From positions 1 to 64,000 of the forward strand of contig NZ_JAJDJU010000003.1 of the NCBI RefSeq assembly GCF_020567705.1: 64,000 nt of DNA, in the 5' to 3' direction. The first letter of the stretch is position 1, and each line of letters opens with the position of its first letter. The position numbers and the translations under genes are program-made. The DNA is from Acidocella sp. KAb 2-4 (GTDB taxonomy: Bacteria > Pseudomonadota > Alphaproteobacteria > Acetobacterales > Acetobacteraceae). The notes beneath the pieces are model-generated. The model was not told where the DNA came from. It made no database searches and saw only the letters and a program-made list of their open reading frames with translations. Below are positions 13,692 through 22,317 of the stretch, piece by piece.

Positions 13692-14404
13692 GCCGTCTCT
13701 CCCTCAATGATCTCGCCGCCATCCCCGCCCTCGTCCCCGTGCGGTGGCGGCCCTTCCTTCAGCCACGCGATCGCGGTCTTCCCGATCTGGCGGGTGACGA
13801 CGGCGTTGACGCCGCCGCCGACCAAGCCGCCGAGGACCGGCACGATCTTGGTCAGGTTGACCACGCCGGTGCTGCCCGCCTTCGTCACCAGCCTGGCACT
13901 GACCGCACTGTTGATCTTCTTCAGCATTGCGCCGGAGACGCGCTTGTTGATCGTGCCCATGGCGATCTTGGTCGTAGTCTTGATGCCGAGGTCGCGGGTG
14001 AGCTCCCCCGCAGCGGAGCCGAGCAGGCTGAGGTAGCCCATCGTTCGGAATTGATCGGAGCGCACATCCCAACCGAAGAGCAAGCCGATGACGGCCACCA
14101 TACGGAGCTGTAGGTAGGCGACAGAGAGAAAGTCGGCCGGGATCGTGAGGGGCATCGCGGCGAAGCCGGGGAGCCCCAGGGCGAAGCCGGCGGCGCCGGC
14201 CTTCGCGGTCTGCCAGCCGATGAAGTTCTCGGCGCACTCCTCCGCCGTCTTCCCCGAGTGCCTGTACTCGTCGGCCAGCTCGAAGCAGGACTTCTCGGGG
14301 TTCAGCTGGGAATCGCCGAGCACGATCTCGTTCCAGATTGTGTCCAGCATCTGCGTCACGCGGCCGGCCTCTCCCGCCGGCGCCGTCGTCTCGGTCCCGT
14401 CCAT
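13688..14404 (-). CDS. EcsC family protein
   Basis: 238 residues. The family signature is visible: a helical N-terminus with a NEIVLG-like segment and ADEYR, then NFIGWQTAKAGAAGFALGLPG (about 61-81) and LTIPADFLSVAYLQLRMVAVIG (about 86-107), typical of EcsC proteins, which have Gly-rich amphipathic or membrane-associated helices. A further helical repeat and a polar acidic tail follow. Biochemical function is not established for the family. The gene is divergent from an XRE-type regulator at 14532 across a 127-bp region with inverted TGTAAT half-sites, and is translationally coupled to the zinc-finger membrane protein. Confidence 0.75.
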   Translation of the reverse strand: MDGTETTAPAGEAGRVTQMLDTIWNEIVLGDSQLNPEKSCFELADEYRHSGKTAEECAENFIGWQTAKAGAAGFALGLPGFAAMPLTIPADFLSVAYLQLRMVAVIGLLFGWDVRSDQFRTMGYLSLLGSAAGELTRDLGIKTTTKIAMGTINKRVSGAMLKKINSAVSARLVTKAGSTGVVNLTKIVPVLGGLVGGGVNAVVTRQIGKTAIAWLKEGPPPHGDEGGDGGEIIEGETA

Positions 14405-14480
14405 GCTTCAGCCTCCTGCTCGGCGGCTGGAAGCCGCCACCCTGTTGCCACGCCCGGCGAGACCGGAACGCTCTCATTCA

Positions 14481-14505
14481 GTGTAATTTATTACATGGAT
14501 TACAC
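14481..14505. promoter_or_regulatory. Inverted TGTAAT half-sites, candidate operator
   Basis: TGTAAT (14482-14487), a 2-bp spacer, ATTACA (14490-14495), and a further ATTACAC (14499-14505) that also pairs with GTGTAAT (14481-14487). They lie midway between the divergent EcsC and XRE genes, in locally AT-rich DNA, and are the likely binding site of the XRE protein. Confidence 0.5.
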
Positions 14506-14531
14506 GTCCGCAAGCTGCCCTGCATCTGCGG

Positions 14532-14801
14532 ATGAATGTGCAGGCGCGCGTGGCGAGGAACATCAGGCGGCTGAGGGTGGGCAAAAAGCTCTCGCAGGAC
14601 GCCTTCGCGGCGGACACGGGGATCGACCGCGCCTACGTGAGCAGGCTGGAGAGCGGCCAGGAGAACCCGACCATCCTCCTGCTGGAGCGGATCGCCTCGG
14701 CCCTGGAGGTCGAGGTCGAAGAGCTCTTCAGGAAGCCGGAGCTGGGCGAGAAGGAGCCGATGACCCTCCGCAGCGGCAGGAAGCCGGGCAAGCCGGCGTG
14801 A
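14532..14801 (+). CDS. XRE-family helix-turn-helix transcriptional regulator
   Basis: 89 residues, nearly all one HTH_3 domain: VARNIRRLRVGKKLSQDAFA, then GIDRAYVSRLESGQENPTI (recognition helix and the typical SG-x2-NPT turn) and LLERIASALEVEVEELF. A short basic tail follows. The ATG at 14532 has no strong Shine-Dalgarno sequence. As the divergent neighbour of the EcsC/zinc-finger operon it is the natural candidate to bind the TGTAAT inverted half-sites between them and control both directions; that is inference from layout. Confidence 0.85.
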   Translation: MNVQARVARNIRRLRVGKKLSQDAFAADTGIDRAYVSRLESGQENPTILLLERIASALEVEVEELFRKPELGEKEPMTLRSGRKPGKPA

Positions 14802-14956
14802 CTCATTAGACCGTGCGCGACTGTGAGGCGCTGCCCTAATTGGGCTGGGGGCGGTGGTTCAAGCTTGCGTGATTCACTTCGATCCCGAACTAGTCGAATC
14901 TGGGCGGTAGAGGTAGAAGCCTCACCTCTATCCTCATTTGAAGGCTACAGCTCCCG

Positions 14957-15751
14957 ATGACCAAAGAAGAGATGTCTGCGGCTGTGCCGGGGTATAATGA
15001 CCTCGTCACACGTAATGAGATCGAGATATTACAAAAGCCCGGAGATGCGGTAATCAGAGATAATGATTTTGCCCTGACACGCTGGGGAGACATCATGCTG
15101 ATCGATGAAGATTACAGCGCATTCTTCAAGTTGCTGGAGACGTGGCGGTACAACTTTCCAACTCTCAAGGTTCTCTTTGAGACCTCGATTGACCGAATAC
15201 AATATCGGAAGAACCTCGAAGTAAGACTTCAAAGCTTGTTTGAAGAGGCGGCAAAGAAAACTCCCCATCCAATGGCCAGTATGGACTATGAGGCCTATCA
15301 TAGAACGAATGATGAGATTGGCGCAGCGGAGATTGCACGAGGTGTCTACGCAGGAAGCGTAGCCATCGTTCTTAACAACATGCTCCAGGCTTTCCGAGCC
15401 AACATTGCAGCGACAGCAGAGGAATGGAAGAAAGCTGCTCCCTTGTTCGACGGATGCTCGGTCGGGCAGATTGTTGAAGCTTCAGCGAACAACGTACGTC
15501 ATGCTGAGGAATGGCAAGCAACGAGACCGCCAGACAAGAGGCAGCTTAATTCAATCCAGGTGCTAGCCACCGTGCTGAACGAGCCGCTGGAGCCGACGGA
15601 TGGTTCGAGGCATCGATTCGGGCGTGAAGTTAGCCCCGAAACTCTGCAGTTGCTCAGCGGGGGTGATTTCTTGGTGCTGGAAGCGAACCTGTTTAGGTTT
15701 GCTCAGAACATGCTCAAGCAACGTCAGCGACGCCTGCCAAGCCAAACCTGA
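14957..15751 (+). CDS. Hypothetical protein, AT-richer orphan
   Basis: 264 residues, soluble, largely helical by composition, with several Trp/Tyr-containing segments and no recognised motif. By eye its base composition is clearly more AT-rich than the flanking genes, similar in feel to the orphan at 236-1141, which points to recent transfer from a different source. The start at ATG 14957 follows a weak purine stretch; a second in-frame Met (residue 6) is close. It stands alone between the XRE gene and the metal-resistance pair. A role cannot be proposed from sequence. Confidence 0.6.
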   Translation: MTKEEMSAAVPGYNDLVTRNEIEILQKPGDAVIRDNDFALTRWGDIMLIDEDYSAFFKLLETWRYNFPTLKVLFETSIDRIQYRKNLEVRLQSLFEEAAKKTPHPMASMDYEAYHRTNDEIGAAEIARGVYAGSVAIVLNNMLQAFRANIAATAEEWKKAAPLFDGCSVGQIVEASANNVRHAEEWQATRPPDKRQLNSIQVLATVLNEPLEPTDGSRHRFGREVSPETLQLLSGGDFLVLEANLFRFAQNMLKQRQRRLPSQT

Positions 15752-15842
15752 TCATCTGCCCTTCTGCGAAAGGTGACGCACAAGAAAAATGCTGGCGCCA
15801 CCGGCGGGAAGAAAGCGGAGGGCGCCAAAGAAGCCCGTGCCT

Positions 15843-16247
15843 TCAATCGCTCCGCGTCGGTCCCAGCGCCTCGATGATGCGGCAGCTTCCAACGGTTCCG
15901 CCATGGCATGAATCGACCATCGCGGCCAGTTCCCGCTGCAGGGCGGCCAGGTCGGCGATCTTGCGCTCCACCTCGGCCAGATGGCCACGGGCGAGGGCGT
16001 CGACCGTGGCGCAGTCGCGCCCGCGATCATCCGACAGCTCAAGCAGGGCGCGGACCTGATCCAGGGAGAAGCCAAGCTGCCGGGCGCGGCGGATGAATGA
16101 CAGCCGCCCCAGCTCCGCCTCGCCGTAGCTGCGGTAATTGCCGCCGGACCGCCCCGGAGCCGACAGCAGCCCGATCCTCTCGTAGTACCGGATCGTCTCC
16201 ACCTTGGTGTGCGTCGCCCTGCCGAGCATGCCGATCGTGAGCGCCAT
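15843..16247 (-). CDS. MerR-family metal-responsive regulator (CadR/ZntR/PbrR-like)
   Basis: 134 residues. The N-terminal winged HTH is typical: IGMLGRATHTKVETIRYYERIGLL, then NYRSYGEAELGRLSFIRRARQLGF. A dimerisation helix follows. Metal-ligand Cys are placed as in Cd/Pb/Zn sensors: one in RGRDCAT (near 79), one in SCHGG (near 114) and one in SCRIIEAL (near 121). Binding of the metal would untwist the promoter of the divergent exporter. Start 16247 gives the standard MerR N-terminus and leaves the operator free. The exact metal cannot be decided from sequence; cadmium, zinc or lead are most likely. Confidence 0.87.
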   Translation of the reverse strand: MALTIGMLGRATHTKVETIRYYERIGLLSAPGRSGGNYRSYGEAELGRLSFIRRARQLGFSLDQVRALLELSDDRGRDCATVDALARGHLAEVERKIADLAALQRELAAMVDSCHGGTVGSCRIIEALGPTRSD

Positions 16248-16251
16248 CTGC

Positions 16252-16283
16252 TTGACCCTGTAGTTGCTACAGGGTGCATGTAG
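16252..16283 (+). promoter_or_regulatory. MerR-type promoter with operator dyad
   Basis: TTGACC (-35, 16252-16257) overlaps a perfect 9-bp dyad ACCCTGTAG (16255-16263), TTG, CTACAGGGT (16267-16275). The -10 candidate (CATGTA/ATGTAG) starts at 16277-16278, giving the overlong 19-20 bp spacer that is the hallmark of MerR-activated promoters. It drives the exporter at 16318. Confidence 0.85.
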
Positions 16284-16317
16284 GCGGCCATCGGCTGAAT
16301 CTGAAGGGGATGACGGG

Positions 16318-16965
16318 ATGGCGGGTGGCTGCTGCGGTGGGTGCGAGACGGCACCGCCGCCGAAGGACTGGGCGTGGCGGCGGGTGCTGTGGATCGCGCT
16401 CGCGGTGAATCTGGGCATGTTCGCGGTGGAGGTCGGCGCCGGCGTCTCAGCCCGCTCCGCCGCGCTGCGGGCGGACGCGCTCGACTTCCTGGGCGACGCC
16501 GCCAACTACGCGATCAGCCTCGGCGTGGCCGGCCTGGCCGTGCGCTGGCGGGCCAGGGCGGCGCTGCTGAAGGGCGCCTCCCTGCTGGCGCTGGGCCTGT
16601 GGGTACTCGGCAGCACCGCCTGGATGGCGGTCTCCGGCATGCTGCCCGCACCGGAGACGATGGGGGCGGTCGGTGTGCTGGCCCTGGCCGCGAACATGTC
16701 GTGCGCCCTCCTGCTCTGGCGGCATCGCGGTGGAGACGCGAACCGCAGCTCGGTCTGGATATGCTCGCGGAACGACGCGATCGGCAATGTCGCGGTAGTC
16801 GCGGCGGCGCTCGGCGTATTCGGCACGGGCACCGCCTGGCCGGACCTTCTGGTCGCGGTGGTGCTCGCCGGGCTCGGTGTCAGCGGAGGATGGCAGATCG
16901 TCGCCAAGGCCCGGCGGGAGCTGTTGGCCGGGCCGGTGCACCAGGCGGCCCGCGAAGGCGCATGA
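16318..16965 (+). CDS. Cation transporter (CDF-type efflux protein)
   Basis: 215 residues with a Cys-rich N-terminus (GGCCGGCET) that may bind metal, then about six hydrophobic segments. CDF-type polar pairs sit in the membrane: ADALDFLGDA (near 50-60) and SRNDAIGN (near 145-152). It lacks the cytoplasmic C-terminal domain of long CDF proteins, as is usual for the short transporters paired with CadR-like regulators. It would export Cd, Zn or a related cation from the cytoplasm. Start 16318 follows GAAGGGG. The MerR operator in its promoter and the divergent regulator make an inducible resistance module. Confidence 0.8.
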   Translation: MAGGCCGGCETAPPPKDWAWRRVLWIALAVNLGMFAVEVGAGVSARSAALRADALDFLGDAANYAISLGVAGLAVRWRARAALLKGASLLALGLWVLGSTAWMAVSGMLPAPETMGAVGVLALAANMSCALLLWRHRGGDANRSSVWICSRNDAIGNVAVVAAALGVFGTGTAWPDLLVAVVLAGLGVSGGWQIVAKARRELLAGPVHQAAREGA

Positions 16966-17052
16966 CGGGGGGGGCGGAGGGGGCACGCCGGGGCATCTGA
17001 TGAGCCGAGAACCCGCGGGAACCGACATTGGCCAATGCCACGGAGTGGTTGC

Positions 17053-17478
17053 CTATCTGGCAGGCCGCTCGCCGATGTTCTCGGCCAGCCGGAGAAGGTA
17101 TCCGTCCGGGTCTGTCACCAGGAATTGGCGCTGGCCGACCTCGATCCCGCCGGCCCGGTACCAGGCTTCCTCGGGCTCCATGAACAGCGGCCAGCCGGCC
17201 CCGGCTAGGCGGTCGAGGATCGGCTGGAGTGCCGATGCTTCGATCTGGAAATTGATGCCGCGGCCGAGCGGTGCCTCAAGCGGCCCGGTTACCCACTGGT
17301 CGTCCGCCGCGCTGCGCTGCTCAAGCATGACCTGGGCGCCGTCCAGATCCAGGTATGCGAAGCCGGCCTCCGGTCGGTCGTACGCCACGGAGAAGCCGAT
17401 CAGGTCGCGCCAGAAGCGCAGGCTGGCCTCCAGGTCCGCGACGACAAGCTCCGGCACCAGCTTCGCCCAGCTCTCCAT
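17053..17478 (-). CDS. VOC-fold protein (glyoxalase/bleomycin-resistance type)
   Basis: 141 residues with the paired beta-alpha-beta-beta-beta modules of vicinal-oxygen-chelate proteins: LVPELVVADLEASLRFW-RDLIGF, FAYLDLDGAQVML, GRGINFQIEA, then the second module ending QRQFLVTDPDGYLLRLAENIG. The C-terminal pattern QFLVTDPDG-YLLR is typical of the bleomycin-resistance/BRP group, which binds drugs without catalysis, but sequence alone cannot separate this from a dioxygenase or glyoxalase. Start at ATG 17478 begins immediately before the first strand. It is the last gene before the tRNA-Arg and probably accessory cargo of the island. Confidence 0.78.
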   Translation of the reverse strand: MESWAKLVPELVVADLEASLRFWRDLIGFSVAYDRPEAGFAYLDLDGAQVMLEQRSAADDQWVTGPLEAPLGRGINFQIEASALQPILDRLAGAGWPLFMEPEEAWYRAGGIEVGQRQFLVTDPDGYLLRLAENIGERPAR

Positions 17479-17633
17479 GCGCCCCCCCGCGTTCGGCGGC
17501 ACGGTCGCATGGTGGCCCGGCGGGGACAAGGCGCCGGGTTCCAGCCCGGCGCCGCGAGCGCTTCCCACCGGGCGAACTGCGGCGTTCCGCGGCCACCAGA
17601 GGGGATAGTGGTGGGCGGCCCCAAAACGCCAAC

Positions 17634-17657
17634 GGGCCGGTGGTCACCCACCGGCCC
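17634..17657 (-). terminator. Hairpin downstream of tRNA-Arg
   Basis: Perfect 10-bp stem GGGCCGGTGG (17634-17643) / CCACCGGCCC (17648-17657) with a TCAC loop, 29 bases beyond the tRNA 3' end. On the minus strand it is followed by GTTGGCGTTTT, so it may terminate the tRNA transcript. Confidence 0.5.
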
Positions 17658-17685
17658 ATTGTCGCTTGATTTTCAAGGAATTCCG

Positions 17686-17762
17686 TGGCGCGCCCGAAGA
17701 GATTCGAACTCCTGACCCTCAGATTCGTAGTCTGATGCTCTATCCAGCTGAGCTACGGGCGC
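17686..17762 (-). tRNA. tRNA-Arg (anticodon ACG)
   Basis: 77 nt with encoded CCA (TGG at 17686-17688 on the plus strand). The acceptor stem GCGCCCG / CGGGCGC is perfect, the T-arm carries TTCGAAT, and the D-arm reads GCTCAGCTGGATAGAGC. The anticodon loop is CTACGAA, giving anticodon ACG for CGU-family Arg codons (A34 is normally deaminated to inosine by TadA, whose gene begins at 63866). The gene is transcribed toward the accessory region and its 3' end marks the island border. leuB ends 55 bp upstream. Confidence 0.97.
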
Positions 17763-17817
17763 GCGGTGGGCGGGGTGTAACCGAAGCTTCTTCCTCAGGC
17801 AACCCCCGCCGGGAAAA

Positions 17818-18927
17818 TTATATAGCCTCCAGCTCTGCGATCAGCGCATCGCCCATCTCGCTGGTGGAGATGACCGGGCGGCCCTCCACCTTGATGTCCG
17901 GCGTGCGTCCGGCCTTGGCCAACACGAGCTCCACCGCCGCCTCGATCGCGGCGGCTTCCTCCTCCATGTCGAAGGAGTAGCGCAGCAGCAGGGCGAGGCT
18001 CAGGATCTGGGCGATCGGGTTGGCCACGCCCTTGCCGGCGATATCCGGGGCGGAGCCGTGGATCGGCTCGTAGAAGCCGGGCAGGCGGCCGGTCACCGGG
18101 TCCTTGGCGCCCAGCGTGGCCGAGGGCAGCAGACCGAGCGAGCCGGTGAGCATGGCGGCGAGGTCGGAGAGGATGTCGCCGAACAGGTTGCCGGTCACGA
18201 TCACGTCGAACTGCTTGGGGTTCTTGGCAAGCTGCATGGCGCAGTTATCGGCATACATGTGGCTCAGCTCCACATCCGGGAATTCCTCGGCCTGGAGCTT
18301 GGTCATCACCTGCCGCCAGAGCAGCCCGGCTTCCATCACATTCGCCTTCTCCACGCTGCACACGCGGTTTTGGCGCTTGCGCGCGAGCTCAAACGCCACC
18401 CGGCCGACGCGCTGGATCTCATGCGTGGTGTAAACCTCGGTATTGATGCCGCGCTGCTCGCCATTGGGCAGGGTCTCGATGCCGCGGGGCTCGCCGAAAT
18501 AGATGCCGCCGATGCACTCGCGCACGATCAAGATATCCAGCCCGCGCACCAGCTCCGGCTTGAGCGAGGACGAATCGACCAGCGCGTCGAACACCTTGGC
18601 GGGGCGCAGATTGGCGAATACCTGCAATTCCTGGCGCAGCCGCAGCAGCCCGGCCTCGGGGCGGATGTCGAAAGGCACCTTGTCCCATTTCGGGCCGCCG
18701 ACGGAGCCGAACAGCACCGCGTCCACCTCCTTCGCCTTGGCCACGGTCTCGTCCTTCACCGGCACGCCATAGGCGTCGATGGCGGCGCCGCCGACCAGGT
18801 CCTCATACAGGGTGAAGCTGGCGCGGCCGGATTTCTGCACCCATTCCAGCACGCGCTTGGCCTGGGCGAACACCTCGGGGCCGATGCCGTCGCCGGGCAG
18901 GAGCAGCAGGGATTTATTCGCGGTCAT
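17818..18927 (-). CDS. leuB: 3-isopropylmalate dehydrogenase
   Basis: 369 residues. It oxidises and decarboxylates 3-isopropylmalate with NAD+ in leucine synthesis. Family marks: [13 protein letters not shown] at the start, [40 protein letters not shown], the [11 protein letters not shown] segment, the metal-binding Asp region [28 protein letters not shown], and [14 protein letters not shown]. It is the last of leuC-leuD-leuB, 12 bp after leuD, and closes the long minus-strand unit that starts at ffh. Confidence 0.97.
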   Translation of the reverse strand: MTANKSLLLLPGDGIGPEVFAQAKRVLEWVQKSGRASFTLYEDLVGGAAIDAYGVPVKDETVAKAKEVDAVLFGSVGGPKWDKVPFDIRPEAGLLRLRQELQVFANLRPAKVFDALVDSSSLKPELVRGLDILIVRECIGGIYFGEPRGIETLPNGEQRGINTEVYTTHEIQRVGRVAFELARKRQNRVCSVEKANVMEAGLLWRQVMTKLQAEEFPDVELSHMYADNCAMQLAKNPKQFDVIVTGNLFGDILSDLAAMLTGSLGLLPSATLGAKDPVTGRLPGFYEPIHGSAPDIAGKGVANPIAQILSLALLLRYSFDMEEEAAAIEAAVELVLAKAGRTPDIKVEGRPVISTSEMGDALIAELEAI

Positions 18928-18939
18928 GGTCTTTCGTCC

Positions 18940-19548
18940 TTAAATGATTTTGGGCGTCCAGGCCGGCTGATGGGCCTCATAGGCGGAGATGGCGGCGGTG
19001 TGCTGCAGCGTCAGGCCGATATCGTCGAGCCCGTTGAGCAGGCAGTGCTTGCGGAACGGGTCCACCTCGAAGCCGATTTCCTCGCCATTCGGGCGCACCA
19101 CCACCTGCCGCTCCAGATCAATGGTCAGGCGCGCATTGGTGCCGAGCCCGGCATCGTCCATCAGCTTCGCCACCTCGGCCTCGGGCAGGGGGATCGGCAG
19201 GATGCCGTTCTTGAAGCAGTTGTTGAAGAAGATGTCGGCGAAGCTGGGCGCGATCACGCAGCGAATCCCGAAATCCAGCAGCGCCCAGGGGGCGTGCTCG
19301 CGCGAGGAGCCGCAGCCGAAATTATCGCCCGCCACCAGGATCTGGGCGTGGCGGTATTTCGCCTGGTTCAGCACGAAATCGGGCTTCTCGGAGCCGTCGG
19401 CGTTGTAGCGCATATCGGCGAACAGGCTCTTGCCCAGCCCGGTGCGCTTGATGGTTTTGAGGAAGCGCGCCGGGATGATCTTGTCGGTATCGACATTCGC
19501 CACGTTCAGCGGCGCGGCCACGGCGGTGAGGGTGGTGAACTTATCCAT
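18940..19548 (-). CDS. leuD: 3-isopropylmalate dehydratase small subunit
   Basis: 202 residues, the swivelling domain of isopropylmalate isomerase; it works with LeuC to interconvert 2- and 3-isopropylmalate. Typical segments are [33 protein letters not shown], and the [21 protein letters not shown] substrate-binding stretch. Its ATG shares one base with the leuC stop (TGATG at 19546-19550), so the two subunits are translationally coupled. Confidence 0.97.
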   Translation of the reverse strand: MDKFTTLTAVAAPLNVANVDTDKIIPARFLKTIKRTGLGKSLFADMRYNADGSEKPDFVLNQAKYRHAQILVAGDNFGCGSSREHAPWALLDFGIRCVIAPSFADIFFNNCFKNGILPIPLPEAEVAKLMDDAGLGTNARLTIDLERQVVVRPNGEEIGFEVDPFRKHCLLNGLDDIGLTLQHTAAISAYEAHQPAWTPKII

Positions 19549-20951
19549 CAGACCAGCTCCCGGACATCAGTGAGCGCGCCAGTCACGGCGGCGGCGGCGG
19601 CCATGGCGGGGGAGAGTAGGTGGGTGCGCCCGCCCGGCCCCTGGCGGCCCTCGAAATTGCGGTTGGAGGTGCTCGCGCAGCGCTGCCCCGGCGTCAGCTT
19701 GTCGGGGTTCATGCCCAGGCACATCGAGCACCCGGCCTCGCGCCACTCAAACCCGGCATCGATCAGGATCTGCGCGGTGCCTTCCGCCTCGGCCTGTTGC
19801 TTCACCAGCCCCGAGCCGGGCACCACCAGCGCCCGCACGCCCGGCGCCACATGGCGGCCCTTGGCCACGGCGGCGGCGGCGCGCAGATCCTCGATGCGCG
19901 AATTGGTGCAGGAGCCGATGAACACCACGTCCACCTTGGTGCCCGCGATCTTCTGCCCCGGCTCCAGCGCCATATAGCTCAGCATGCGCTGCATCTGCGC
20001 GCGCTTGGTCTCGTCCGGCTCGTCGGCGGGGTTGGGCACGGTGCCGGTGATGGGGATCACCGCCTCGGGGTTGGTGCCCCAGGTGACTTGCGGCACGATC
20101 TGCGCCGCATCCAGCACCACCACCTTGTCGTAATGCGCGCCCTCGTCGCTCGGCAGGGTCTTCCAATAGGCCACGGCGGCGTCGAAATCCGCGCCCTTGG
20201 GCGCGAAGGGGCGGCCCTTGATATATTCGAAGGTCGTCTCATCGGGCGCGATTAGCCCGGCGCGGGCTCCGGCCTCAATGCTCATGTTGCACACGGTCAG
20301 GCGCCCGGCCATGTCCAGCGCGCGAATCGCCTCGCCGGCGAATTCGATGACATGCCCGGTGCCGCCACCGGTGCCGATCTTGCCGATGATCGCCAGCACG
20401 ATGTCCTTGCCGGTGCAGCCGGCGGGCAGCTTGCCGTCCACCCGCACCAGCATGTTCTTGGCTGGCTTCTGCAGCAGCGTCTGCGTCGCCAGCACATGCT
20501 CGACCTCGGAGGTGCCGATGCCGAAGGCCAGCGCGCCCATGGCGCCATGGGTGGAGGTGTGCGAATCGCCGCACACGATGGTCATGCCCGGCAGTGAGAT
20601 GCCCTGTTCCGGCCCGACCACATGCACGATGCCCTGGCGCGCATCCGACATCGGGAAATATTTCACCCCGAACTCAGCCACATTCTGCTCCAGCGTGGCG
20701 ATCTGCAGCGCGCTTTCGGGCTCGTTGGTCTCGGTCAGGCGGTCCGGGCTGGTCGGCACGTTGTGGTCCACCACCGCGATGGTGTTCTCCACACGGCGCA
20801 CCTTGCGCCCGGCCATGCGCAGCCCCTCGAAGGCCTGCGGGCTGGTCACCTCATGCACGAGATGCCGGTCGATGTAGAGAACGCAGGTGCCGTCCTCCAG
20901 GCGCTCGACCACATGCGCATCCCAAATCTTGTCGAATAAAGTCTTCGGCAT
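19548..20951 (-). CDS. leuC: 3-isopropylmalate dehydratase large subunit
   Basis: 467 residues, aconitase superfamily. The [4Fe-4S] ligands are visible: the Cys in [12 protein letters not shown] and the two Cys in the CSMCLGMN motif. [21 protein letters not shown] is the usual active-site segment. It pairs with LeuD. It lies downstream of rplS across 250 bp that contain a cluster of palindromic repeats, so leucine genes may have their own promoter there rather than read through from rplS. Confidence 0.97.
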   Translation of the reverse strand: MPKTLFDKIWDAHVVERLEDGTCVLYIDRHLVHEVTSPQAFEGLRMAGRKVRRVENTIAVVDHNVPTSPDRLTETNEPESALQIATLEQNVAEFGVKYFPMSDARQGIVHVVGPEQGISLPGMTIVCGDSHTSTHGAMGALAFGIGTSEVEHVLATQTLLQKPAKNMLVRVDGKLPAGCTGKDIVLAIIGKIGTGGGTGHVIEFAGEAIRALDMAGRLTVCNMSIEAGARAGLIAPDETTFEYIKGRPFAPKGADFDAAVAYWKTLPSDEGAHYDKVVVLDAAQIVPQVTWGTNPEAVIPITGTVPNPADEPDETKRAQMQRMLSYMALEPGQKIAGTKVDVVFIGSCTNSRIEDLRAAAAVAKGRHVAPGVRALVVPGSGLVKQQAEAEGTAQILIDAGFEWREAGCSMCLGMNPDKLTPGQRCASTSNRNFEGRQGPGGRTHLLSPAMAAAAAVTGALTDVRELV

Positions 20952-20980
20952 CGAAACGCGGCCTCCTGTGTAAGTTGGAC

Positions 20981-21113
20981 CCAGGGGACGCCGCCCCCTG
21001 GACCCCCGCTAAGGGCCTCAGGCCCTAAAGATCCCGTATGCGGCTTGGAAAAGGGGACCCTGTTGCGGGGTCCCCTTGTCCAAGCCGGCGGAGTCCAAAG
21101 GTCATGCCTTTGG
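20981..21113. repeat. REP-like cluster of four palindromes
   Basis: Successive inverted repeats: CCAGGGG / CCCCTGG (20981-20987, 20995-21001), AGGGC / GCCCT (21012-21026), an 18-nt arm pair with one mismatch (21043-21060 / 21068-21085, core AAGGGGACCC / GGGTCCCCTT) and CCAAAGG / CCTTTGG (21095-21101, 21107-21113). No T-run is attached. The style is that of dispersed extragenic palindromic elements. It separates rplS from leuC. Confidence 0.6.
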
Positions 21114-21201
21114 CAAGGGGGGAAGGGGGGCGCGGGCCGCGGAAGGCCGCCTCATCACAGAAGCGGCGCGCCCGATGGCACGGCGCCCCCCTGATACCGG
21201 G

Positions 21202-21585
21202 TTACTCGGCGGCCGTGGTCTCGACTTCGCGGGCCTTCTCGGCGATGCGGGCGGACTTACCGCGGCGGCCGCGCAGATAGTAGAGCTTGGCGCGGCGCAC
21301 ATCGCCGCGGCGCACCACCTGGATTTCCGCGATGACCGGCGCGTAGAGCGGGAACACGCGCTCCACACCCTCGCCGTAGGAGATCTTGCGCACGGTGAAG
21401 GAGGAGTTGATGCCGCGGTTGGAGCGGGCGATGCACAGGCCCTCAAAGGCCTGGATACGCGAACGCTCGCCTTCCTTCACCTGCACGTTCACGCGCAGCG
21501 TGTCGCCGGGGGCGAAGGTGGGGATGGTCTTGGCTTCGGTCAGCTTCGCGATCTGCTCGGCTTCCAGCGTCTGGATGATGTTCAT
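21202..21585 (-). CDS. rplS: 50S ribosomal protein L19
   Basis: 127 residues. Characteristic L19 segments: [85 protein letters not shown]. It binds at the 30S-50S interface. The position after trmD in an rpsP-rimM-trmD-rplS series is the standard bacterial order. Confidence 0.98.
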   Translation of the reverse strand: MNIIQTLEAEQIAKLTEAKTIPTFAPGDTLRVNVQVKEGERSRIQAFEGLCIARSNRGINSSFTVRKISYGEGVERVFPLYAPVIAEIQVVRRGDVRRAKLYYLRGRRGKSARIAEKAREVETTAAE

Positions 21586-21612
21586 GGGTCTGGTCCTTCT
21601 CGAAACGGGTGT

Positions 21613-22317
21613 TTAGGGCGCGCGGGCCCCGGATGCAATGTATTGGTTATAAAGCTCGGGCCGGCGGCGTTGCGTGATCTGCCGGGCTTGGTCCAGGCGC
21701 CAGGCGGCGATGGCGGCATGGTTGCCCGAGGTCAGCACCTCCGGCACCTCGCGGCCATTCCAGATGGCGGGGCGGGTGTAGTGCGGGTATTCCAGCAGCG
21801 CCTCGGAGAAGCTCTCCTCCACCCCGCTTTCCGCATGGCCCATCACGCCCGGCAGCAGGCGGATGACGGCGTCGAGCAGCACCAGCGCCGGCAGTTCCCC
21901 GCCGGAGAGGACATAATCCCCGATGCTGATCTCCTCGCCCTGCCGCGCCTCGATGACGCGCTCATCGAACCCCTCAAAGCGCCCGCACACCAGCACGGCG
22001 CCCGGCCCGGCGGCGAGGCTGCGCACCCGGCTCTGGGTGAGCGGCGCGCCGCGCGGGGTGAGGAAGATGAGCGGCCGCTCATCATCGGCCACCGCGGCGA
22101 TGGCGGCATCCACCACATCGGGCCGCAGCACCATGCCGGCGCCGCCGCCAAAGGGCGTATCGTCCACGCTGCGGTGGCGGCCCAGCCCGAAATCGCGGAT
22201 ATCCGTGACCTTCAGGCTCCATTTCCGCTCCATGAGCGCCTTGCCAGCCAGGGACTCCCCCAGCGGGCCCGGAAACATGGCCGGAAACAGGGTGAGGATG
22301 TCGGCGCGCCAGGTCAT
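21613..22317 (-). CDS. trmD: tRNA (guanine-N1-)-methyltransferase
   Basis: 234 residues, SPOUT-class enzyme that makes m1G37 next to the anticodon and prevents +1 frameshifting. Landmarks: the N-terminal [37 protein letters not shown], the knot region [16 protein letters not shown], and [21 protein letters not shown]. Its start overlaps the rimM stop by 4 nt (22314-22317), so the two are coupled. Confidence 0.97.
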   Translation of the reverse strand: MTWRADILTLFPAMFPGPLGESLAGKALMERKWSLKVTDIRDFGLGRHRSVDDTPFGGGAGMVLRPDVVDAAIAAVADDERPLIFLTPRGAPLTQSRVRSLAAGPGAVLVCGRFEGFDERVIEARQGEEISIGDYVLSGGELPALVLLDAVIRLLPGVMGHAESGVEESFSEALLEYPHYTRPAIWNGREVPEVLTSGNHAAIAAWRLDQARQITQRRRPELYNQYIASGARAP

